Of a stretch of 64,000 nucleotides of DNA, positions 1-11,818 are shown in pieces (within the stretch, counting starts at the first letter, position 1; the number at the start of each line of letters is the position of its first letter). This DNA is from Tubulanus polymorphus (taxonomy: Eukaryota; Nemertea; Palaeonemertea; Tubulaniformes; Tubulanidae). The notes under the pieces were generated by a model that was not told where the DNA came from, did no database searches, and worked only from the letters and a program-made list of their open reading frames with translations. The DNA lies in NCBI RefSeq assembly GCF_964204645.1, contig NC_134031.1:19465307-19529306 (forward strand), read 5' to 3'. A program made the position numbers and the translations under genes.

Positions 1-285
1 ATTATTTTGAGTTCCGTGCAGTAGTTCAGATGCTACAGCGACTACCGCGCCCGATGTCATTTTCGCAACAAGTAACGCTACACTTACAATCAAGACGATA
101 ACTGCCGGATTACATCGACATCGATGAACATTGCATGAACTAGAAACGCGTGATGACGAATCTTGAACTCGGCTATCAACATCTTTTACTGCTCCATATT
201 CCCTGCCTTCAAGTTTTGTGACCTTTTCTACAAGAATTTCTTTACCATCACCTTTCAATTTATTCCTCGCTGTGTACAACGACAT
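1..285 (-). CDS. 5' part of a single-pass membrane protein, unrecognised
   Basis: On the minus strand an ATG at 285 opens a frame of 95 codons with no stop before the window edge, so the gene continues to the left. The context of the ATG (purines before, G-like initiator) is reasonable. Residues 1-50 are charged and hydrophilic. A Cys-rich stretch follows (residues 51-57, CNVHRCRC), then a hydrophobic segment at about 59-85 that looks like a type II transmembrane anchor. A good donor (GTAAGT) lies inside the hydrophobic segment at about 87, so the first exon may end there rather than run to the edge. I do not recognise the family. The frame is convincing by length and by the ordered layout, but there is no homology support. 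Confidence 0.45.
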   Translation of the reverse strand, partial: MSLYTARNKLKGDGKEILVEKVTKLEGREYGAVKDVDSRVQDSSSRVSSSCNVHRCRCNPAVIVLIVSVALLVAKMTSGAVVAVASELLHGTQNN

Positions 286-3200
286 TTCTTGGTGTGTATT
301 ATATAGATATATGTGGTTTTAAAGATATATCCGGTAATGATATATCTGAATAATGAACTACGAGCATTTATTCTCCACAAACGACTTGATTTATTTATCA
401 AAAAATTCCTTTCAAAAGTATACATATAAATGTTCGCATAATTTCTTTCTTATTCTATAGGTGTTCAATTTCTTGATATCTATGCATACCTCCACAAAAG
501 ACAACATGAATCTTCTACATTTGAATGGGGCAGAGGTCATGCCATAAATAGGCTAAGCGTGTCCTCTGCGGCGCATTGGTTTATGTGCGGTCATGTTGAG
601 GGTAAATTCCGTTTCACATGCTTCACCAAAGCCGTATCCTCACCTTTCACGACGAGTGATCATTGTAATGTGAAATTCAGTCAAGTAATTGGTTTGTCCA
701 TATACTTACTCTATTAATACATCCATGCTTGGTCACATCACCGAATTGGTCTTTTGTCAAATAATTCCTACTCTTGACCTGCCTGACCAGGTGACCTCCT
801 GAAAAATACTTTAAAGACTTAAAAGTGGGCTAATATCAAAGATAGAATGAATTATATATTGTGAAAATAATTCCACGAATAACGACAATGATTGTGAAAT
901 GTTCGGTTTGCATGTAGCTGGCTATTATCGATGTTAACGATATGATGGACCAGTAGCATGCTATCATCGGATCAAATAGTGAGATGATTTAAAAAAGATA
1001 ATGTTCGGTTGATTGTTTTATCTTCAACTATCCGGGGTACTGATCGTATATAATCAACAAAATTAAACCATAAGTTTAGTAACGGAAAATGATACGGAAA
1101 CATTGCAACCAGTAAAATACTCAATTATTTTGATATCCTCGCTGTCCCAAATGACAGAAGGGTTTCTATCCCGAATATCAGATTGAAGTTGTCCCTTGCT
1201 GCATCTAATTATCTTTAATTAATTGCGTTGTGTTTCACTACGCATACAACATGAACGTGTATATATTGTTGAATTTCCTGAGTTGCCATCATGAATCAAC
1301 TGCGATTTGAAAATGTTTCGTTCTTTTAAGGTACAGTAAATTTTGCCAACTCGAAGACAAAAACGAAATCATCGTCTCACTCCCTAACGTATTTACCCAT
1401 CCTAAATATTAGCTAAATATCAGATATTAGCTTCACTCAAGACCAATTAAGCCAATCTTAGTTTGTTCAAGTTAGGCGGAGTTTTTACATGTTTCGATGG
1501 GTAGCCGTGGTGTGAATATCTGGTTTTCAATCAATTTTGGCCCCTGCTTGAAACTAAGAAAGCTACTTTGCGTAAGAACATGTCCGATCGAATATTACAT
1601 AATGTACACAGGTCTTTCTCGGCAATTCCTCCTCGATCCTTCATGAAATATTTTATCAATCCTTCTCATTCGTCAAGTATCGAATTTTACGGCCGATTAA
1701 TTTTTCAAATCGTTTTTCTTAGAATACTATCTTTCTTTTATTGGAAAATAAAATGACTGGATAATATACGAGTATACGCATTGGAATATCATTTGCGACT
1801 GAACGCGTTGTGCCGTCGTAGTTGTCGTTTTGTAATATACATCAAATCGTTCTTCATTTCCGTTGTGACACAGCTGCATTTGTGAATACATTAAACACTG
1901 AAATAATCGGTCAATGTTCAGTTGAAATAGGAATAACGAACACCTGTCGCTATACGACCGTCAAATACACGCACACATATAAACATCATTTACGTATCGA
2001 GTCAAACGCTTTGTTAATTTCTGAAAAATAATGCCGCAAAATTATCATCGTTGAGAACTGATTCTAAGCGTTCGTCCGGATTAATTGACGAGAAACGGAC
2101 GGACAGCCATCACAGGTTCGGGGTTATTCATTTTCCAGCTCTATCCGTGATGGATCGAGGTTCGCGAAGGAGCGGCAAGTAAGTCCTTATGTAATTTAGT
2201 TTTTCACGCTACGTGTGGAAACTCGAGAAGACGTAGTTTTAATTCTGTCAACTATATTTCATAATGATAATTTGATAAATGTATTGTTTGATGTTATTTG
2301 ATACGTATTCTATGTTGGTTATGATAAACGTACACAATGCGAGTGAAAATTCGGCGAATATATTTTAAGATTATCGAGCTGGACCCCAAATGTGTTAATG
2401 ATATCGAAATCAATTCAATATGGGCTGAAGCTTTTCTGGTATACATTCTGAAATAGTGTGCGACCATGTTGATGCGATGAGTCAAGGCAGTTGAAACGTG
2501 GCCACTACACACAAATCTGCATGTTTTGGTAGAAAGTAGGTAACCTGACTGGTCACTCGCTGTAGCGGTTTTTTGCTTTCTCAGGCTCAAGAACGTCATG
2601 AACTTACGTCAGCTTTTGGAAATGACCCATTCTCAGACTTAAGGTTGAAAAGGGGTTAATCATAGAAAAATGTACTTTCAATCATTTTGTAAAAATTGCC
2701 CTAGTATTTTCCTATAAATTTGCTGATTTTAGTTGATCATAAAAACAAAGCTAATGTGAAAGTCTTAGAATATTTAAAAATGAAATTAGTAAACACAGAT
2801 TGAAACTCTAATTTATTTCACTCGTCCAAACCAGGTTTTTCACCAGGTTTTTCAACTTAGTATATCGTTCGTTATAGATAATCATACTTGTTTTGCTGAA
2901 CAGTATAGGAAAGGTTTACAGCATTATAAAACAATGCTGTCTCGATCATTATATGTGAATCAACACAACACATCTAACAACCATAAACATTGCGACGGTC
3001 GACTTTTCCCGGGGGACGAATTCAAATTTGTTAATAAGCGCTTGTCTGTATGAGGGGTATTAGGATCTGGCAACGACAAACGCATTTTAGCTAATGTGCC
3101 TTATGAAATATCAATGGATAAAAGCCTAATCAGTTATAGACGTTGATACGATCCACGTATATTGTATGTGAATAGCAAATTAATTCGATTTGTATCTCAC

Positions 3201-4346
3201 CGTGAAGCATCATGGCAGAGGGAGAGGCCATCTGCTCAATGTTGCGTTTAGATCGCCATGATGACTACGTTAAGCCAATGATATGGTTTTTTCTTGGGGG
3301 AAGGGGTGCAGTTGTGGTTTTTGAGATCCGGACCCCTGCTTTTTCGTTTGTCAAGACAGAGATTCTGTCGCTCATCCTCTCGAAAATTAACGAAAACATC
3401 TATTTCCGATATAGAGTAGCCTTGCCCGTGGCCTTCGGCCTGGCTGCTCTATTTTTTCCTTTTACAGTCACGGTGACGGTCATTAGACGGCCAATGTGAC
3501 GCATAAGAACAATACGCGTGACGTCTGTGAATAATGTTTATACCAACTGTGATAATGAATGCTGATTATTGATATGTCCAATAAGTAATACTTTTCCGAT
3601 TTCGGTGTCGAGAATGGGCCCAACTCGATACATTAGAAATAAATGCCACGCAGCGTGTATACATACATGTATATAGTTTTAGAATACGTGACTCTAATAA
3701 ATAGAGGGTGAATTGAAATGAATATGAATTATATCATTTAAATTCTATGGCAAAACAGAAAGAGATTTGAAAAATGAAACTATTATGAATATATATATAT
3801 GTATATCTAAATAGAGGTTTGATTTTTTTCTAAGATTCTCTCGCGGCCTGAACTTGTGTCGATGTAATTGTATAAGAAAATCAATTAGAAAACAAATATT
3901 TCACGTCGGACGATAGATCAAGTGTTCGTACGCTGAACTTGAACTCTGCTTGTTGAAATTTGTCGGTTCTAATTTTTATCGACTCAAACAATTACACACC
4001 ATCGCTGTGGCATGTATTGGAAATCTATTTCGTGTGGCATTTGACCGTATATATTGGAATATCCGGCTAGATTCTCAGAGTCGAAAGTCGCGTCAATATC
4101 TAACAGTGTATTTTTCGTCGTTGCTCGTTGTTGTTTCTGCTCCTCGAGACCAGACTTCTGCGACGTTCGGTTCGAGGGAGACACTCGAAAAAGACAATTT
4201 CCTTTCTACGAGGCGTTTTTTGTATTATTCTAGGTACAAGAACTATGAATGAACCTTCGAAACTGGTAATAATTGCGGAGTAAGTATTAAAAAAAGACGT
4301 CACGATATTGCTACAGTACGTACTCTGAAGAACACGATAATACGCG
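286..4346. other. Intergenic interval, no supported gene
   Basis: About 4 kb of AT-rich sequence. It holds a degenerate inverted-repeat element (1332-1487) and short open frames without splice support or recognisable content. A small candidate exon with a good donor ends at 2178, but nothing joins to it. The part just before 4347 should contain the promoter and 5' UTR of the next gene; I see no clear TATA box. Confidence 0.4.
1332..1487. mobile_element. Degenerate MITE, pogo-like ends
   Basis: It begins TACAGTAAATTTTGCCAACT and ends with a degenerate inverse (AAGTTAGGCGGAGTTTTTA). The ends resemble those of the better-preserved copy at 17077-17239. It is short and non-coding. Confidence 0.4.
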
Positions 4347-6491
4347 ATGGGCAAAAAGAAACCGTTCGCTAAGCGTGTACAGGATTTCTGTAATAAAGAC
4401 AGGATGGCGCGTATGGTATACCTATGCGCGATGACTTGCATTACGACAGGATTTATAATCTGTGTTCTGTTGATCGCCGAAATTCTGATGCCGTATCTGA
4501 AAATACATCTGTACGAACGGAATAATTGTACAACGATTAGATCGTACTACATGGGAACAACTGGCTGGGAATACAGGAGCGACAAATGGCCTAAATGTCG
4601 ACCGGGACGGAAACAGATGTCATACCCGTGCGCGAAGATCGAGGTGCGACATCAGTGGAATAATAGTACAGTTTTCGGTTTGCTTCACGAAGACGAGTAC
4701 AACCTCATCGATTCGGAAAATTTTCCGGGAACAAAAAATGTAAGACTTGAAACGGTTTTATCTTAACGGTTGGGGGCATGTGTGTATGTTAGCTACGCTT
4801 TCCATAATTCCTTCAATGAAGTCTATGATGGATTGATTTTGGCAAGATCCAATGAAAATATGTTCAAAACATCACGAATTAAAGATCTTCACAACAAACT
4901 ATCGAATTGTGAAATATCCATGAAAGAACAGTTTCAATTTTCATAATGACGTGTCTTAACGTTCTATTGAGCGTTTTGGGAGTCACGCATACCCCTACTC
5001 CAGACAAATGCGAACTGATACAAAACATGTACACCGGATTTTCAACTTTGAGTAACTCAACGATGACGCTTAATAGCAAAGACAACCCGACAGCAGGGCT
5101 ATCTTAAAACATTGAAAATTATTCGAAATAATCTAATTGCTTTGAAATAGCCATGTTCCCATGTTATGTAACAAGTATTTTGATTACTGAGTTGCTCAAT
5201 TAATCCGGAGTTTTGTGAAAGTTAAGATTTGTCTTGAGGAGGAGATATCATGGATGTTTAACTATTAGAAAACTACCCAAGTGAAACTATCGAATTATTT
5301 ATTTACGTATTTCAATATTCGTATAGTGTTCGTTTTCGAGATGTACGATCAGCACGAGAGAGAATGCCGTTGAAATACACCGTCTAATGAACAAGTATGG
5401 CAGAGAGAACACGAAATTTACGTGTCTCGTCAGTCCTAGTGATCCAAGTAAAATAGTTCTTCGCAAGTAAGTATTAAGCAGTTATTTAGATGTAGAATCA
5501 TGGAAAATTAGCGTAGAGTTAACTGGCTCTGGAACTCGGGCTAATCGATCTGAAGACCAGGACGATTACTATCACACATTCACCGTTATAGAAATACGAT
5601 CAGTTTTTTAATGTAGGCTGGAAAAGCGTCCGGTGTCCGATGTTTGTAGTTTATTTTCAATTGAAAATTCCTCAGGTTAAATCCTGCTGAATACAAGTGA
5701 AGCCTGGTTGATACATCGACTGGAAAATGATGAAATAAATTTTATATATCGAATGTCTGAGGGTTGCACATTCCAAGTGGCAGATTGATACATGCGTCGT
5801 AATGAATTAAAGAATCCCAAAGTTGAATCTTGTATGATAAAATCTTTAAGTACGAAACCACAAAGTTTGTGCGATTGACCAGTTTGGTCATTCCACCTGA
5901 TTAAGGCTGTTAGTCAACAGCCGAAAGAAACGTTCTGGTTTCGTTTCAACAGGTATCATATCATATAAAACTATATTATGGGACTTCTTAATTCGTCTAC
6001 AGTTTACACGGATTTGAGTGTTTTATTCGACTAATGTGTATTCGAGTAATGTGTCGTATTAGTGTGGTTAAAATGGTCCAGCAGTAATTTGCCCCAAAAT
6101 GCAATCAATTCTAACGCAGCAGACCTTGGTGAATTATTATCATTTATTTTTCTACCAACAAAGAGTAATAATGATACATTAAATTCCGAATATATTCGTT
6201 TTTTTCAGTTACCACACGAAGAAAGAGACGCTGATAGCCGTGTTGGTGCCGGGTGGTTTGTTTGTGCTGGGTCTCTTGACGACCATATTCATGATCTGTT
6301 TGATCGGTTGTAAGGTGTGGGGATACACCGGCTACGGAGCCACTGCGCAGTGGGAAAAGAGCATCATTTGGAACGACGACGCGCCTCCGAAAAAAGGCTT
6401 TCCCCACAACCTGATAGATTACGCCAGACAAACTCGAGGAGGAAATCAGGCGTCTAGTGCACCAAATACGAATAGCGACTATCCCGTCTGA
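4347..6491 (+). CDS. KCNMB: BK (Slo1) calcium-activated potassium channel beta-subunit-like protein
   Basis: Three exons: 4347-4739, 5327-5466, 6209-6491. All have GT-AG junctions and agreeing phases, giving 271 residues. The layout is that of KCNMB proteins: short basic cytosolic N-terminus, first transmembrane helix (about 23-50), a roughly 135-residue extracellular loop, second helix (about 186-212) and a short cytosolic tail ending in YPV. The loop carries the family's spaced cysteines, including a YPC motif at 93-95, CSFSRC at the exon 1/2 junction and an FTC before the second helix, plus N-glycosylation sites (NCT, NST). The role is inferred from the family: tuning gating and calcium sensitivity of the pore-forming Slo1 channel at the plasma membrane. 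A homologous two-helix auxiliary subunit is the main alternative. The paralogue cannot be assigned. An AATAAA lies near 7793. Confidence 0.75.
5815..6045 (+). repeat. Degenerate copy of the CAACAGCCGAAACG hairpin repeat
   Basis: Lies in intron 2 of the KCNMB-like gene. It shares with 15369-15569 the block CCACCTGAT...GGCTGTTAGTCAACAGCCGAAA and the downstream CTACAGTTTACACGGATT, but the core reads CTGATTA and GAAA is duplicated. It is therefore a decayed relative. Confidence 0.6.
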
Positions 6492-7233
6492 ACGTTCGAA
6501 ATTTTGAAATAATTCTTCTTAAGTAAAAGCGACAAAATGATTTATTATCGGCGCATTTTTAGGTCATCGGTTTTCGGAATTTGTTATAGACATTTTGATT
6601 TCGTTTTATGAAATATCGTACACTATACTTCATTGAATGAGACGTAACTATATCTATTCTAGTCGGAGATACGCGTGTACACTTTATATGCAAACATATA
6701 CCGTGATAAGTGCCTTGCGTAAAGCAACGTTGTCAAAAACATGACTTCAACGTTTTGTATAATTTCTATCCAGCGCTGAAACAACTATGCAATAATTCAG
6801 ACGATAACACTATTATATAGATGGCGCATTGTTGGTTTGGTTGGATAGTTTTTTAAATGATCCAATTGTTTATTCATCGAAAATCTTTCCCTTCTCTTTC
6901 ACGTGACATTAACTTGTGGACTCATTTTCGATCTATGCATTCAATTTTCGGGCTTGTGGCGGACTAGGCGAATTTCTTCGCCAAATTCGTCTACGATTGA
7001 ATTCGGGAGACTAATTTTGGCAAATTTTTAGGCGAATTCGGTATGAAGACTGATTCGCCAATCGATCACTCGATTCAATGTATTTTTAGTCGAATCTATT
7101 TGATGACACACCGGATGAATCTCTGGCAATCGACGATTAAAAATTCGCCTAAATTCACCTAGTTTGTCGCGGGATTCGCTGCGCGTTGATTATAGATCTT
7201 CCAATAAAGAGTTTGTTCTTCAGCTGCGGAACT

Positions 7234-7380
7234 CCAGGGGCTGGTTGCATAGTCATGGCTTAGACTTAAGACCAGTCTAAGACCAACTTAGTTCTATAGA
7301 CAATCTAACAACTTAAGACCAGTCTTAAGATTTAAGACCACTTTTGGACTTAAGTCACGACTGTGCAACTGGCCCCTGGG
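7234..7380. mobile_element. 147-bp MITE, CCAGGGGC family
   Basis: Terminal inverted repeats CCAGGGGCTGGTTGCATAGTC and GACTGTGCAACTGGCCCCTGG bound a 147-bp element rich in TTAAGAC motifs. A second copy of exactly the same length lies at 31268-31414 and an internally deleted one at 29201-29300. It is too short to encode a transposase, so non-autonomous. Confidence 0.75.
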
Positions 7381-7590
7381 GACGAGCTTTCGTTATTGTG
7401 TAGTCTACTGTTAAGTAGTTAAGAATCAAAATGACAATTTCGTTCGAAGTTAAATTCATAAAAATTAACCATCGACCTTCCACTCATGCATCGATCGGGT
7501 AACGAATGTTTTCTGTGCACGCATTTTCATGTAAATAGATCAACTCAAAGGTTGCGGATTTAATATAGAAAACTACGAAAGCTCGTCCCC
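7378..7590. mobile_element. Short inverted-repeat element
   Basis: Perfect 16-bp terminal inverted repeat: GGGGACGAGCTTTCGT at 7378-7393 and its reverse complement at 7575-7590. It abuts the preceding MITE. The interior is AT-rich and non-coding. Confidence 0.55.
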
Positions 7591-9797
7591 TGCAAAAGGT
7601 GCGTTCATACTGCTTCTCACGTTCATACAATATTGTGATATTAATATATGTTAAGTTATTATTATAACATTTATACTTGTAACATATTTTCTTCATGTTT
7701 TTTTCCACTCGCGGAAGAGGGTTTTTATTATATATCGTTTAACACTTTAGTGCTATAACACCGAGCACGGTTTTATGTGTTTCCAATGAAGTAAAAATAA
7801 AACTATACTGACTTTTCAACGTGGTCTTTATTACTATAATTATTATTATTCTTTATTTACGAATTAGATTATTACATTAGAAAATTGCACACGCACACGT
7901 ACACGCACACGCACACACAGGCACGCAGTCCCCTGCTGCGGCTGTAACGACGATAAGCTGGCCCCAAGCAGAAAAACGCGGCGGGCAGGAAAAAGCCGCA
8001 GTTGTTGGTTGGTCACAGCTCGTGATGACCAACCAGCCTCGAGGGCCCTGTGTAACAGCACGTCGATTTTTAACGGTAATATATTGGTTCAATGTTCTAA
8101 ACGACGTCGTTTGCATTTTGACTCGGCCATCCTTAATTCATCAATTCCAAATCATCCAGGTCGTCAGCTGTATTCAAATCTTATTCGACTGTTATCACAG
8201 GCCGTATATACGGATCCACAGAATCCGATATCCGCAGAAGGCCTGACAGTATTTACAAAATTAAGTAACTAAGAAACATGTCTCCCGGAAATCCTATCTA
8301 TATCTACGAGACGAGAGAAAAATTCTAAGAAATGAGAAAATATGATTCAGTCGGATACGTATAAATATTCATATCTTTATTTCAATATTTTCGGTTCATA
8401 CATTCACAACAAAGATGTCTACGAAATGGCTGCTTAATTTTCATATTATGCTCAGCTTTTATTCGCAATAGTGTCTGTCCTCCGCATTCTTATAACGAAG
8501 CAGCTTTAGGTTCACGTGGTGTCGTATCATTCGAAACAAAAGGCAGATATTTGTAGTTCGTGTTCTTAGTATAATAGAGAATATTTGATGTGATACAGAA
8601 TGAAAATGAATGCCGACATTAAACAACAACTACAGAGACCAACTTTCCGTGCAGCGCCTAGCCGAGGATCACTTCCAGGTCACCGTCGAAAATCTTACCG
8701 AAATAATCTCGGGGCGTTATCGAATTATCCGTCATCGGTATTTTTGGAAAACCTGAAATATAGATATCAAAAACGAATCTTTAAATTAAGTAACTCGGAC
8801 ATAATTTTCGACTCACCTAAAAATCTGCGAACACAGCTTGAAACTTATTATCATTTAACGCATTATTTTCTATGATAATGCGCTTTCTTCATTGAAAGCA
8901 ATTCTTTCCATTAGGGATTTTTTTGGCATTTTCTCAAGGTTATTACCATTTCGGGGTCAAGACATTCTAAGTGTTCTATCGAATGTTTTCTATTTTCAGT
9001 GTTCACAGAAAGGCAATTCTACCGAGGTTTATCTTTCACTCTTCCCTCGTTTTAAAGTATGAAAAAATACCATATATTCCTTGAGGATTTTATGAGAGCA
9101 TCGTCATTGAAAGTCAAAGCACGGTTAGGAAAACAAGGAGCTAAACATTTTGAAACCCAAAACCTTCGAGTCTAAAAAAAAACCTAAAATCCTACACCGG
9201 AAATCGTAACCATGGCAGCAGGAAGGGGTATCGTGAAGCGGTTCTAAAAGGAAGGCGGCAGGAGGCCGAAAACCGACCAGTTTTGACAAAGCTTCGACTG
9301 TTATACTCAATGTCAAATCTGACGATAATGAACGTTTTCGAGGCTTTAATACCCGAGGCATTCTACGTTCGATAGTTCAGCATCTATTTATTGAAGTTTA
9401 CGCAGAGACCGCGCGTCAAACGGTAATTGACAGCAGGGTGCTCAGCACAAGACAAGAGACCCAGAGAGTGATTTGCGTGCGAGATTTAAATTACGATATC
9501 GCGCATTAAATCACCTATAGCATTGTATAGTTTGATGATGTTTCTCATTAGAGCGCGATAATGTGAACAAGCGGCTAATAGTAGAAACCAGGAACGGAAT
9601 TGGGAATACGTTAATTAATTACCACACGATTTATCATGGAGCAAAATAGCGTAAATTAATCAGCGCTATATGGTTTCCGTTGTTTTGCTGTTGCTGTTAT
9701 CCGATGAAATACGTGGCGATTTTAAGATAATTCACCAAATGGTAGAATAGCCACACTCAGACGTGGAGAGTTTCGGCACCAGGTTTGACGAGTACCC

Positions 9798-9860
9798 GCG
9801 TTCCCTAGGTTCCTCGCGTTCCCGAGGTTCCCCAGGTTCCTCGCGTTCCCCAGGTTCCCT
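9798..9860. repeat. Short minisatellite (CCCAGGTTCCTCGCGTT)
   Basis: Three to four imperfect GC-rich repeats of about 18-27 bp. The minus-strand frame reads as a Gly-Asn-Leu/Ala-Arg repeat, but nothing suggests it is translated. Confidence 0.5.
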
Positions 9861-11818
9861 TGCTCACGTGAAACTCTGCCTCTACACAACGCAAGCACAG
9901 GAAGTACCGCACACAAAACCGTGACGTCACGTCAAAAAGGCCATACGTCACACGTTCGCGTTCTCGTAAAACGCTATACCTCGAAACTAAACAGAATTTA
10001 AAAGATTAAAATGAAACCCCTATTTCGCTCCTGGTAGGTGTGGTAAGGGACACCAAATCGAACTAAACCTACCGATGAAATAAATGATAGGGTCATCCAT
10101 ATTGTTAGATAAAAAAGATCTAACACCTGACGTCGTGACGGTGATCTCTAGTAAAAGTTTGCGTCTTGATAAATAAGATTCGATTTTAATTCGGGTTTTG
10201 AATTCGGCAAAGTTTATCTATTCAAAATAACGAGTTACAGCACAGCTAATTATCGGGTTAAGAAAATGTCAAGCGGAAATACGATATTGTATCAAACATT
10301 GTATCACGCTGCTGATGGAGAGAGAATAGAACACTTTCTTTTGCATGAATAGAAACTTTTCTATGAAACTGAGAAAGTCTTCGATATCGCTATGCGGGTA
10401 TCTATTGACGGAATGGATGGGTAGATTCTAGTGTGAGCTGTTCTCAAACTTAGATTCGACGAAGCATGTTGGACACAGGTGCTCAAAGCACGCACGACAA
10501 ACACGCCTGATTTCGCGAACAAATTGATGATGTCCAACAAATAGAATGATTGAAAAGGTTCTTAATGTAATAAATATCTGACGAGTATATTTTGCCACGA
10601 GATCGACGCCTGTATCAGGATTCGGAAGCAATATACGTTTCACTGATATGTCGCGAAGACCGATTACCAACACGTCGCCATTTCAAGTGCCCTCGAGAAA
10701 TGCTCACGAAAAATCACCCGCAGCAGGTTGAAAGAACTTAATCAAGTAAATCAACTTTCATTCAATAAGATCAGTTTTCACTTGGAATCTGCCGTGTTGA
10801 CAAATTTTGATAATGTCCAAATTTCGAAACCTCGTCTCTGCTCGCAGCAGGGCATGGATAGTATGGCCCCTTTTAAAGTTTATGCCTTTTTCATTTTATT
10901 GTGCCGTAGTCGTTTAGTGGCCCTGTATCCACCCCTGATGGACCCGTGCCCGTTTGACTCGCGCTAAATTTGGCTCGACCAAAAGGCAACTGCTCAAATC
11001 ATTCTGCGTGGGTGGGTCTGGTTCGGAACTTCAGGTTAATGTATATATTAACCATCACGCCGATCCAAATATAGCGCACCATCTCAATAAACACGGGCGT
11101 CGATGCACGCGAAGGCGATACTTATGATCACAAAATACGTCATAGTATCAACACAACTAATTAATCGAATACTCAGTTGTACATATTGTCACGCGTTTTT
11201 AAAAGGGACGTGTTCATTGTACATCAGTCTAATCATGACAAACATTAGACATTTAAAACTTTCGTGAACGGAAGGTTTAATTTGTCAGTGATGGAATACA
11301 CGCTACCGAACATTATGTTGTACTAAGAATAGAATTTGTTTCTTTCGGAACGGATCTAAGATTAAAAAAAAAAGATTCTCCGTGAATAAAAAGTGTAACT
11401 GTCCAAAGCGCGTGACGTAGATGCGATGCGATTGACGTACACCGCCCTTTACATCTACTGTAAGGGGTAGAATAATTTTTTTCGCTTATTTTTCCCAAGG
11501 GGTTTATTTATTTATTAATGGAAAGATACCAACATCCGCTATCCCACCAGATGGCGTGACGAGCGCTCGGTACATCAATATTCCTAAAATTTCATGTTGA
11601 AATTAGTTATTATCATCAATCAGCTTTGAACTGAATTTTAAGCTCCCAAACACATACATTATTACAGGATCCACCAAATATACATGAATTCAATTTTCTA
11701 CCCAGTGATTGGTATAGCTTTCATAAAAAATGTATTTATTCAAGAGAAAAGTTCATTTGATTTTCAGTGAAACGTAAAATAAATTTAACCTAGCAGACTG
11801 AGGAACTACTAGCGAACC

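Larger units (their letters stand above)
6492..11818. other. Intergenic interval with several non-coding repeats
   Basis: About 5.3 kb without a supported gene. It contains the 3' UTR of the KCNMB-like gene, two adjacent inverted-repeat elements (7234-7380, 7378-7590), a short CA-rich tract near 7887-7920 and a small GC-rich minisatellite (9798-9860). The open frames at 8600-8875 (+), 9125-9361 (-) and 10428-10673 (-) have no homology or splice support. Confidence 0.4.

Noticed and set aside
2150-2178. Candidate short first exon (ATGGATCGAGG... ending at GTAAGT)
   Set aside because: Good donor, but no acceptor-phase partner exon could be identified; could be a chance match.
3212-3499. 95-codon frame with a hydrophobic C-terminal part
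   Set aside because: No recognisable motif, no splice signals, and codon usage unlike the nearby exons.
6957-7180. Inverted AGGCGAATTT / AAATTCGCCT motifs as a transposon
   Set aside because: Pairing is patchy and no clear ends could be set.
8600-8875. 91-codon plus-strand frame with ATG
   Set aside because: Basic, low-information sequence without homology; stands alone between repeats.
10428-10673. Minus-strand 81-codon frame containing VCRACFEHLCPTCF
   Set aside because: Cys pattern is eye-catching, but there is no ATG, no acceptor in phase, and no partner exon.
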